A DNA stretch of 64,000 bases from a virus, in the IMG/VR virus record IMGVR_UViG_3300029309_000008, positions 25,757 through 89,756 of that record; one strand, written 5' to 3'. Shown one piece after another: positions 27,701-35,274 of the stretch. A program made the position numbers and the translations under genes. The stretch's first letter is position 1; each line of letters starts with the position of its first letter. The notes beneath the pieces are model-generated. The model saw only the letters and a list, made by a program, of their open reading frames with translations, did not search any database and was not told the DNA's origin.

Positions 27701-27777
27701 AGATAGTTCAAGGTAAATTTGGACCTATACACAGTCCTACTCCTGAGTATTTAATGAGAACAAATAGAATGGCATAA
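24712..27777 (+). CDS. large Gly/Met-rich protein with GGYxRxQ motifs and a 58-aa module shared with a downstream giant protein
   Basis: This is a 1021-residue protein. GGYFKHQ occurs at 17-23, RQEGGLTL near 314, GYTRKQ at 331-336, MQGG near 665 and GGYTRNQ at 707-713. A mini collagen-like TGATGATGATGA run lies at 339-350. A Gly/Met-rich low-complexity region (430-500, with GMGMGMG) and a Thr/Gln/Ala-rich linker (545-590) follow. Residues 726-783 are about 67% identical to residues 457-514 of the 1201-aa protein. The C-terminal 150 residues are Met-rich with NGGMMM and RNGGAVV. No enzymatic signature is visible. Start-codon context and upstream promoter support the start. It is probably a virion cargo or tail-barrel protein. 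Confidence 0.6.
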   Translation: MAQEFKRKNAPQYKDGGGYFKHQMISPFFGVSNTPVFGVSQTPVMGSASQPWWQSMFRFLPANTRSAIRTLSGRGAGSGTRGGGTPTQNLMRLGIETGQVGPVSETYRETNMPYFDLIRFLAKSTYGREELTSEEWDRMLGVNADKVGFLGDYSRMIKRLDYFDEEKGYEIPTLAKDIILTFDDDGTAYYVPYDEKIMQGDAEARKQGIQNAFGGLDNPYLNRAFENQNIPIYGLDEFYPEDKRYLVYNSALNRVEVMGEGLANPIKSMSMKRFQELYPQLDTSGVQASGADVRINIPEEGITIGEMSGGIKIRQEGGLTLAKDGKKMKKGYTRKQDNTGATGATGATGATDDGAVTPGGSVTTTSTSSQDQAVTGAGPQQSTFVGDPTQQPYLTKKEARRARKDLRLSNRTGVPINLFGSFLDMPMGDPSTIARMAGLSGRPGMYGRLGASIGGNVLQGLLAGAQRTGGGRFGGFFMPQNTLNQMAGTGMGMGMGDGVNVQVLGPLQRRRLQRRGVDLVPASQYITEGFERGRVEPIEAVEPGTLSTEEAQTEQTASTGQTASTATTPQMYEIAPGRTTTSQINPETADINRLLFAAGYGVRPGRARRAMMEDANIGRGDIRLERQTTPFGATRQEAIDNLLREYFIEQVLPTLNPDAFIQNNMQGGTIVGGTPTSQYGVTVNPLNNYAGSFMDSALSAAGSYANGGYTRNQGAQTTIPSIGTMQRRLDQAVSAIASITDLYGDTKDETVATINSFSLDDLNKEINRPGLDPIVKSQLQILRDGLTTSQTNALITPQDGYTMNRDGFDGQTYEEYAKTTPNPIPKDVFIAKGLAMGNESVAMEGMVIPPPPSPTRIGMRMAQEGIQTPIDYSSSDASLMGDEQMMANAFNNSMMAGNNIPNGGMMMAADGMMKEDMGVNNAIQQYRNEMYLRNGGAVVRSRDAYSPAIPMGSGMGPSNLSQSLVDTAMGPDLTQEQMDVLNMVVGEEPMVLPGNSEIVQGKFGPIHSPTPEYLMRTNRMA
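25726..25761 (+). repeat. four tandem copies of a 9-base unit (ACTGGAGCA)
   Basis: Four perfect copies encode Thr-Gly-Ala repeats (a short Gly-Ala-Thr collagen-like run) immediately after the GYTRKQ motif in the 1021-aa protein. Perfect copies suggest recent slippage. The region is a candidate length-variable linker. Confidence 0.85.
26887..27060 (+). repeat. 58-residue duplicated module, copy 1
   Basis: This segment encodes residues 726-783 of the 1021-aa protein and is a diverged duplicate of 33037-33210. Long identical DNA blocks occur, notably the block at 27003-27033 spanning the GAAATTAATAGACCAGGACT core. The module is helical, with an AIAS...DLYG start and an EINRPGLDPI core. Confidence 0.85.
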
Positions 27778-27786
27778 ACAATTCGT

Positions 27787-30700
27787 ATGTTTAGAAAAAA
27801 AGTAATTAGAAACCAAGAGGTACCTGTAGACCCAAATGCATATCAGTCTACCAACCCTGCCTATCAATATATTCCAGCAGGTATAGATATGATGGCAACA
27901 GAAGGGGAGCCTGCTACTGATGTTTTTGGAAATCCTAGGCCTCTTGTTTTTAAAAGACGAGCCCTTGGTAGTTTTGACTCTCAAGAAGACTTTAATAAGT
28001 ATCACGCAATAGTGAGGAATCGTCAAAATCAAATGTCTACTTCTGGAAAAATAATAGATGAAATTCAACAAGCATTGGTGGATGCAGCTTACGTTTTAAC
28101 TAATCCATTGAGTACGTATAAGGATGCTCATAGCATGGAGGGTTTGAGAAGAATGAGAGGTGAAATTGAGCAGAACGGAGGATATATTAGAAATCAAAAT
28201 GCTGTAGGAACTTCACTACCAGGATATGGGGGGTTTGCAGGACCTGGATTACCTGCAAATATTGATGCTGACTCAGATGGTATACCTGATGCATATGATA
28301 GTTTACCAGACTCAACGGGAGGCTCTTTTGTATTTGACACCCCAACTACAACTACTGAATCAACTACATCTCCGATGGTACCTTTTGTGCCTGACACAGT
28401 CGAAAGTCTTCCAAATATGAGACAGTTTAACCCTTATCAAAATGTTGGTTTTGGGTTGAGCACTGCCTTAACATCGGATAGTGCGGGTGAAAGAAGAGCT
28501 GGTGCTGTTCTTACAGGATTAGCAGGGGCTTCCTCAGCGTTTGACCTTGGCAGCAATCTATTGCTTGGTAGAGGGGCCAACAAAGAAATAACAGACATGA
28601 TGGCCCAAGCAGATAGAACTGCAGGCCTTGATTTTCAAGCACCTATTATGGACCAAACAGAAGGAGTAGAGTCTGCGTTATCTAGAACTGGCTTTGCTCA
28701 AGATGGTGCAACTATGTACAAAAAAGGTGGTAAGTCTAAAAAGAAAAATAAACCTAATAACCCTTCATTGTGGTCAAGAGCCATTGCTGCAGCAAAGAAA
28801 AAGTTTGATGTTTATCCATCGGCTTATGCCAATGCATGGGCTGTACAATGGTACAAAAAGAAAGGAGGCACTTGGAGAAAAGCTCAAGATGGTTTTGTAT
28901 ACGAAGAAGGAGGTCAAATCACTATTGAAGAGCAACTATCAGGTAGAAACGTGACGGGAATAGCTAGACCTGAATTATCAGGGACAGAGATAAATGCAGA
29001 GCTTGAGAAAAACGAATACGTTGAGTACCCAGAAGAGCAAAAAATATCTAAAGTTATAGGAAAGTCACACGCCCAAGGTGGAGAAAAAATGAACCTAGAG
29101 CCAGGTACAAGAATCCTCTCTGACAATATAAAGGTAGGTGCCGAGTACAAGAAAGCTTTATCTGATTTATTTGATATGAAAAATATCAAAGCAAATGATA
29201 CTGTAGCGAAGGTGATGGAAAAGTATCTTCAAAAGTCAGGAATTACAGCTATACAAAAAAGACAAGAAGAGGTACTGAAAGGTCTTAAAGAAAATATGTC
29301 TGTTAAGGACGAGGCTACTAGAAGAACTAACGAGCAGTTCTATGCTGATAAAATTATTAAGACTCAAGCTGAATTAAACGAGAAGCAAAAAGAACAAACA
29401 CTAGTGTTCAATGTATTGTTCCAGATGCAAGAAGCTCGTAAAGCTAAAAATGAGCAAGGAGACCCCTCTGCAAAAAACATTAGAAAAAGACCACCATTAG
29501 AACAGGAATTCGTACCTTACGAAGGCCCACCCCCAGTAGAAGAAGAAACCGCACAACCAGTTGAAGTGGCTCTGCAAAACGGAGGCACTATAGATATTTT
29601 AATGGATGGTACTAAAATATATGCATCTCCAGAAGCAATAGAAATTGTACGAAGAGATGCTTTAGAAGGAGGCTATGGCGACTTTATGGAGTACCTATCT
29701 GAAAATGTAACGGGTAGATACGCAGATGGTGGAGGTATCCCTGAGAGATACAAGAAAAAAGGCTTTAGAAAAGTAGGTGTAAAGAAAAGAGCTCCATCTG
29801 GTTCAAAACACAAGTGGGAAGTACTTGCACGCAAAAAAGTAGGAGGTAAGACTCGTTACAAAATTGTTAAAGGAGGCTTTAGAGGGATGAAGGACTTTAC
29901 CCAACACAAAGACAAAAAACGTCAAAAAAGTTTCTGGGATAGAATGGGAGGTAAAAACTCTGCTAAAACAAAAGACCCATTTTCTCCACTTTATTGGCAC
30001 AAACGCTTTGGTACTTGGGAAGATGGTGGTAAATTAGATGCGAAGAAAAATTTTAAACCGCATTGGATGTACGACCCTAATAACCCAAATAAGGCTGAGT
30101 TTGCAGAAAAGTATGAAGACCACGTAAGACTTGATAAGCTAGGATATGTTTACGAGAAGCCTAAAATCGAAGACTTTGAGTACGGTGGTATGAGCAGATA
30201 CCAAAGTGCGAATCAGGTTGAAATTATTGTCGATGCAGACGGTAATAGATATATTCCTCAGTTTAGAGACAGAGAGACAGGACAAGTTGTATATGCTGAT
30301 GCACAAGGTAATTATGTTGTACCTGGGCAAATGACTACTGAAAATTCAACTTTTAATGCAAATGCTCGAGGTATATACCGTGCGGGGCAGTATGGTTATG
30401 ATGAATTGGATGACGTAGGAAAGTCTAAATTAGACGAATCGTCTGGAGCTACAGCAGACTATGTGGCTGAACAATACAAAAAAACAGGAAGCGTACAAGG
30501 TCTTACTGTAAACGTGTTTGGTGCAAGTTCAAAAACTCCTGTTTCGCCCAAGAGCCAGATAGAGATATTTGAAAGCTTAGGCTATGAGCAAATTGGTAGT
30601 AACAAAAATAGATATAGAGTTCCTGATTTAGCTAATGACCCTACAGGTCAAACTTTTATAGAGGTTCTGGTTGGTACTTCTGAAGCAAGTGATGCAGCTA

Positions 30701-31641
30701 ATTATGGTTTACCTAAACTAAGAACTTCAGACCAAATTACTAAACTAAAAGAAGACCTATTAGCTAGAGGTATACCTCAAGAGCAAATTGACCAAATTGC
30801 TTTTAACACACAGGAAAGACCTATGATAGGTCCTGAATACGGAGGCGAAGGTGTCAGAAGCGATGACCCTAAGTATATGGGGTACCAAAACTCTGGTTTT
30901 AGCGTAGACTTGGCAGAAGATAAACAAGGTATGGTACCTTATGGTTATATGGAGGAAACACCACAACAGGAATTTGATTTTGAAATTCCTAATTTGGGAG
31001 CTTCTCTTAGTGTGCCAGCATTAGACTTTACCAGTGATTTAGTCAGACCTAGTATAGGCATAGCTACAACTCCTTTGCAACAACAAGCTAGAGTAGACCT
31101 CCAGCCTGTAAAATATAGTGAAGAACAAGCCCTTAGAGAGGGTGCGGCTGCTACTAATTTGGCTATGCGACAGTCTGCTAATATGGGAGGACCAGAAGCT
31201 AGGACTGCTGCAGTAGGCTCACAAAGTGTTAGAAGCCAGTATGCTAATGAGGCTACTCTACAAAGACAGGAAAAGGATGCGGAATCAGTATTTAAAACTG
31301 ATTTAGCAGAGGCACAGCTTAACAGCCCAATTGATAGTGCTAACTTAACTAGACAGTATCAGTACTCCTCTAATGCACTCAAAGCTGTTGATAATGAGAT
31401 ATCAGCCATTGCTGATTTTGAAAAAGCAGTACTTGACAGAGCAGACCAAAAAGAAAGGTTCGCTAATACATTAGCAGTTATGGGTCAATTTGCTCCTAAT
31501 TTCATGGTAACTCCTTCGGGTCCAGTATTCAACCCAGGAACACAGACAGATATACTGTATCCTTTTGCTAGCAATATAGCTCAACAAGTTCTTGCATCAT
31601 CAGGACAACCTATATCATTCGAGCAAGCATCTGGAAACTAA
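27787..31641 (+). CDS. large modular protein with basic DUF5872-like segments and GG motifs
   Basis: This is a 1284-residue protein. GGYIRNQ lies at 131-137. A thrombospondin-3/EF-hand-like calcium motif (DADSDGIPDAYD) lies at 160-171. A basic module at 313-362 (KKKFDVYPSAYANAW, then WYKKKGG) and a second at 655-745 (KIVKGGFRGMKDFTQH, then DPFSPLYWHKRFGTW) resemble basic segments of marine phage proteins I recall near DUF5872. Residues 400-450 have the 'SHAQGGEKMNLEPGTRILSD' type block common in Bacteroidota phage structural proteins. GGMSRYQ lies at 800-806. The C-terminal 200 residues are helical. GG sites separate most blocks. A structural or injected virion role is inferred. Confidence 0.55.
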   Translation: MFRKKVIRNQEVPVDPNAYQSTNPAYQYIPAGIDMMATEGEPATDVFGNPRPLVFKRRALGSFDSQEDFNKYHAIVRNRQNQMSTSGKIIDEIQQALVDAAYVLTNPLSTYKDAHSMEGLRRMRGEIEQNGGYIRNQNAVGTSLPGYGGFAGPGLPANIDADSDGIPDAYDSLPDSTGGSFVFDTPTTTTESTTSPMVPFVPDTVESLPNMRQFNPYQNVGFGLSTALTSDSAGERRAGAVLTGLAGASSAFDLGSNLLLGRGANKEITDMMAQADRTAGLDFQAPIMDQTEGVESALSRTGFAQDGATMYKKGGKSKKKNKPNNPSLWSRAIAAAKKKFDVYPSAYANAWAVQWYKKKGGTWRKAQDGFVYEEGGQITIEEQLSGRNVTGIARPELSGTEINAELEKNEYVEYPEEQKISKVIGKSHAQGGEKMNLEPGTRILSDNIKVGAEYKKALSDLFDMKNIKANDTVAKVMEKYLQKSGITAIQKRQEEVLKGLKENMSVKDEATRRTNEQFYADKIIKTQAELNEKQKEQTLVFNVLFQMQEARKAKNEQGDPSAKNIRKRPPLEQEFVPYEGPPPVEEETAQPVEVALQNGGTIDILMDGTKIYASPEAIEIVRRDALEGGYGDFMEYLSENVTGRYADGGGIPERYKKKGFRKVGVKKRAPSGSKHKWEVLARKKVGGKTRYKIVKGGFRGMKDFTQHKDKKRQKSFWDRMGGKNSAKTKDPFSPLYWHKRFGTWEDGGKLDAKKNFKPHWMYDPNNPNKAEFAEKYEDHVRLDKLGYVYEKPKIEDFEYGGMSRYQSANQVEIIVDADGNRYIPQFRDRETGQVVYADAQGNYVVPGQMTTENSTFNANARGIYRAGQYGYDELDDVGKSKLDESSGATADYVAEQYKKTGSVQGLTVNVFGASSKTPVSPKSQIEIFESLGYEQIGSNKNRYRVPDLANDPTGQTFIEVLVGTSEASDAANYGLPKLRTSDQITKLKEDLLARGIPQEQIDQIAFNTQERPMIGPEYGGEGVRSDDPKYMGYQNSGFSVDLAEDKQGMVPYGYMEETPQQEFDFEIPNLGASLSVPALDFTSDLVRPSIGIATTPLQQQARVDLQPVKYSEEQALREGAAATNLAMRQSANMGGPEARTAAVGSQSVRSQYANEATLQRQEKDAESVFKTDLAEAQLNSPIDSANLTRQYQYSSNALKAVDNEISAIADFEKAVLDRADQKERFANTLAVMGQFAPNFMVTPSGPVFNPGTQTDILYPFASNIAQQVLASSGQPISFEQASGN

Positions 31642-31668
31642 GTTATTAATTTTAACATTTAAATTAAC

Positions 31669-34600
31669 ATGGCTACACCATTTTCAAAACCTTTAGAGTA
31701 CGCAGAGTATATCGAACCAGTAGATATGGACCTACTGCTCAAAGCAGTTACGTACAAGCAAGGTAAATACGATTTAAATAAACAAAGAGTTAGTAATTTA
31801 GTCAATCAGGCTATTACTATGCCTTTTGCTAAAGAGGAGGATAGAGAATATTTTGATTCTAGAATGGCTGGTTTAATTAACGAGCTAAATAGATACGGTG
31901 CAGGGGATTTATCTTCAGATACTAGAGCTGATTATTTAGTAGGGTTTCTTTCTCAAGCGGCAGATGAATCGGTTGCTAATGGTGTAGAGGGTACTTTGTG
32001 GAAACAACAGTACGATGCATCCGCTTTGGAGGCTAGGAAAGAAAACCCAGAATCATTTAGTGAAAGAAACTACCAATACGGTTTACAGAATTACAATGAA
32101 TGGCTCAATGATAGGCAAGTAGGGACGAATGTTAATGACTATAGCAACCCTTGGACAGGAAAAGGCGTGGGGAGATATCAACCTTTTGTAAATGTTGATG
32201 CTATGTTGCGAGAGGAGCTTGAAAAAATAGACCCAGAAATAACTTTCGAAATATCGCCTTTTGGTAATGGTATTCAGTATTATAAAAACAAGTATGAGTT
32301 GATAACAGATGAAAAGTTATTAAACTCTATAAATCTTCAAGTAGAAGGTAATCCCCAGTTACAAACTCAACTAGACATAAATGCATGGTCAACTTACAGT
32401 GGAGCAACTTCTGAACAACTTACACCACAAATTCAAGAATATTATCAAGGAAAAGCTGCTGAGGCGGGAAAGAACATTGAGTATTTTCGCCAACAAAAGG
32501 CAGGGGCATCCACACAGGAGCTTGAAATTCTCAATCAAGAGATAGAGAACTTAAAAAAATTACAAAATAATTTTACACAACAAGCTAGTTTAGAAAGTGT
32601 AAATGCAACATTAGCCAATCCGTCTGCTAGAGTGGCTACCTTAAAGAATCTATACAGAGACGGTCTATACTCATCGTATGCTTATCAATATGCACAAACA
32701 AACCTTGTGGATATGGATATCTTTAGTGACGAAGCCGCAAAGATAAGTGCGACTGCTTCTGCAAATGCAGAGGTTGAAAGAATGAAACAAGCTAATGATG
32801 TGTTACTAAAAGCTTATGAAGCTGATGGTAAGGGAGAAACTGCATTAGCCGATGCATATGTTGGTTATCTTGAAGATGTATTACAATTCAATTATGAGGT
32901 ACCAGGAACTGGGATTGTAAGTCCTAGTGGAATGATGGCTCTTCATAGAATGGGAGAGGTGGGTACTGCTCTAAAAGATGAGTCTATAGAAAATGTAAGT
33001 ATTACACAGCAGTTTACAGCAAAACAAGCTCTAACACAACGACAAGTAGACGAAACAATTAGTGCTATTGCATCAAGTACTGATTTATATGGAAATACTA
33101 GAGCTGAAACTGTGGCCACTATCAATTCTTGGTCACCAGAAAGATTAACTGAGGAAATTAATAGACCAGGACTAGACCCTATTTTAAAAGGACAATTCGA
33201 AATTCTTAGGGAGGCGGTGACTATGAATACCACTTTAGCACAAACACATGAGCTAGCTGTTGACTTGACATATGCACAAATTGAAAGTAAACTAAGAAAT
33301 GGTGAAACTGCATGGACTGGGGGAGGTTATGCAGGCTATCGTGTAATAACAGATGAAAACGGTGAGACGGTCAAACTACCTGCTACAGGTACATTTTTAA
33401 AAGTTGAAAATGGTCAACTTGTAGGTTACGACTACATAACTCCAAAAGAGAGAGCAGTAGCTTTTCAAACCATGAAGGATGCGGAGTACGCAGCCAACAG
33501 AAGGCCAATAGGTGGAGGAGGGTTTGGTAATGTCGGAGGTTGGTTTGTAAACAGAGGAGTTGATTTCATGGATTTTGCAGGAAATGTTATGAGTGCTCTA
33601 TATGATTTTGGTCCAGGAAGAGTAACAACGGGGGGTCGTTATATAAACAGTTACAAACAAAATAGACTCGAGGCTAATCTAGATGCTCTTTACGAAAATG
33701 ACCCTACACCAGATAAAAGAATATATGCAGCTGTATCAGGATTTAGAGGCTATGATGTCGATGGAGATAATATAGCAGACCCAGGTGCGACTAGCGGAAC
33801 ACCAATCTACGGAGAGGGACTTGTTAGAAATTCACAGATGCCTGTGGGTACGCAACTTAGGCAAGAATTGGGTAAAGGTATCTTCACTTACTTAGCATTT
33901 ATGCCACAGGGTAATATTTTGAGAACTGGAGCTCCAGCTCTTGGAGGAGTTTTAGGCCCTCTCGGACCAGGTAGAATAGTTAGTAGGATACCTGGAGTCA
34001 GAACCCTTCTTCCGAGATATACAGGAAGAGCAGCTCTTGGTCGCAATTTACAGGGTTTATTTTTAGCAACAGGTTTAGGTACTGTTGCAGATGCTGGCAA
34101 TGTGCTGTTAGAGACGGGGGTGGCTCGTAGAGGAGGGTATAATACGAGTGTTAATAGAAGAGGTCAAGGATTAGGCATAGGGTTTGAGGCTCAGCAACAA
34201 GCCCCTGCTAATTATGGAGGGTTTCGGAACTTTCGGTTTTTTAGAAGAGGGTTGGCTTCAGATATCTTAGCATATGATGTTCTTGGTGACGATGATGCAC
34301 TACGCCAAGCTATTGGGGATGCTGCTGATATAGACTTCATGGCTAAACACGATGGTTTAATATTTTCTAATGGTAGACATTATTTAGGGGCGATACTTGA
34401 AAATAACCTTGAGCATGTGTTAATTCAAAATAATGTACAAGCTATCCCAACTAGACAATTAAGTTTAAATTCAATGGCGGCTAGGCCTTATTTGGAGGAT
34501 ATATTTAATGCTATGACTCCTGATGGTGTTCCACTATTCCCTGATGTACCTGAATTACAGAGTGCTCCAAGTTTTATAGCAGCAATGGATAAAGACCCTA

Positions 34601-35274
34601 CAGAGGACCAAGAAGCTCTTTTATTAGATATTAAAGGAATCGGTGGGGGCCAACTACAAGTAGTAATGCGAAGAGGGGATGACGAACCTGTGGTAAAGAT
34701 GTTTTACCCAGATAAGAATAGTGACTTTTACAAGCAAATTTTAGTACCAGAAACTCTTGACTACAATAATCAGATGGATAACATGTTATTCAATGTTGGT
34801 AATATGGCTAAATCTAGAGACCTAATAGCTAAGGGTACGGAAGTTATGCCAGACGGTACTATCAAGGAAGGTAGCCCTCTACAAAACAAACTGCAAACCA
34901 TATCTCTGATTGACGAGGAGACTGGATTATTTATAAGACCAGAATATACTATGACATATGAACCTAATCCTAAAGATGGATACTCATACTCTTCAACACC
35001 TTATGATGGAAATAAGGTTTTAAGAATGAAAGGCGTTACTATCTTGAATTCAGATAATGACGTTTTAGGTTTTGTGGAAAAGGCAGGGATATTTAAGTTT
35101 GACCAAATAATAGCTACCACGAGACCAAGTAGTGCACAAGAACCAGGTGTGGAAGACCTTCTATTCAATGTAGGAGACAATGTGCTTTCTGTCCAAGCTG
35201 CGAATGCATTTTTTTCTAATGAAGAACAAGTACAAGCTGTAATAGATGAATTTAGTAAATCCCAATCAAAATAA
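31669..35274 (+). CDS. large virion protein with 'KQxKYD' N-terminal helical domain
   Basis: This is a 1201-residue protein. Residues 15-100 hold LLKAVTYKQGKYDLNKQRV followed by a D...YF...L..LINELNRY.AGDLS pattern. I recognise this pattern as the start of internal or tail virion proteins in crAss-like and other podo-like phages. Residues 457-514 are the module duplicated from the 1021-aa protein. A calcium-site-like DVDGDNIADP begins at 696. A glycine-rich hydrophobic region at about 741-818 could interact with membranes during DNA ejection. The ATG follows the leader TTTAACATTTAAATTAAC. Its 3' end overlaps the next giant gene by 29 bases. The proposed role is ejected or barrel cargo protein. 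Confidence 0.55.
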   Translation: MATPFSKPLEYAEYIEPVDMDLLLKAVTYKQGKYDLNKQRVSNLVNQAITMPFAKEEDREYFDSRMAGLINELNRYGAGDLSSDTRADYLVGFLSQAADESVANGVEGTLWKQQYDASALEARKENPESFSERNYQYGLQNYNEWLNDRQVGTNVNDYSNPWTGKGVGRYQPFVNVDAMLREELEKIDPEITFEISPFGNGIQYYKNKYELITDEKLLNSINLQVEGNPQLQTQLDINAWSTYSGATSEQLTPQIQEYYQGKAAEAGKNIEYFRQQKAGASTQELEILNQEIENLKKLQNNFTQQASLESVNATLANPSARVATLKNLYRDGLYSSYAYQYAQTNLVDMDIFSDEAAKISATASANAEVERMKQANDVLLKAYEADGKGETALADAYVGYLEDVLQFNYEVPGTGIVSPSGMMALHRMGEVGTALKDESIENVSITQQFTAKQALTQRQVDETISAIASSTDLYGNTRAETVATINSWSPERLTEEINRPGLDPILKGQFEILREAVTMNTTLAQTHELAVDLTYAQIESKLRNGETAWTGGGYAGYRVITDENGETVKLPATGTFLKVENGQLVGYDYITPKERAVAFQTMKDAEYAANRRPIGGGGFGNVGGWFVNRGVDFMDFAGNVMSALYDFGPGRVTTGGRYINSYKQNRLEANLDALYENDPTPDKRIYAAVSGFRGYDVDGDNIADPGATSGTPIYGEGLVRNSQMPVGTQLRQELGKGIFTYLAFMPQGNILRTGAPALGGVLGPLGPGRIVSRIPGVRTLLPRYTGRAALGRNLQGLFLATGLGTVADAGNVLLETGVARRGGYNTSVNRRGQGLGIGFEAQQQAPANYGGFRNFRFFRRGLASDILAYDVLGDDDALRQAIGDAADIDFMAKHDGLIFSNGRHYLGAILENNLEHVLIQNNVQAIPTRQLSLNSMAARPYLEDIFNAMTPDGVPLFPDVPELQSAPSFIAAMDKDPTEDQEALLLDIKGIGGGQLQVVMRRGDDEPVVKMFYPDKNSDFYKQILVPETLDYNNQMDNMLFNVGNMAKSRDLIAKGTEVMPDGTIKEGSPLQNKLQTISLIDEETGLFIRPEYTMTYEPNPKDGYSYSSTPYDGNKVLRMKGVTILNSDNDVLGFVEKAGIFKFDQIIATTRPSSAQEPGVEDLLFNVGDNVLSVQAANAFFSNEEQVQAVIDEFSKSQSK
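33037..33210 (+). repeat. 58-residue duplicated module, copy 2
   Basis: This segment encodes residues 457-514 of the 1201-aa protein. It has 39 of 58 residues identical to copy 1 at 26887-27060, with no gaps. Both copies lie in the middle of otherwise unrelated giant proteins. Confidence 0.85.

Noticed and set aside
33750-33790. DVDGDNIADP in the 1201-aa protein as an RNA polymerase metal-binding motif
   Set aside because: Spacing and the DP ending fit a calcium-binding EF-hand/dockerin-like loop; surrounding residues do not match polymerase double-psi barrel sequences.
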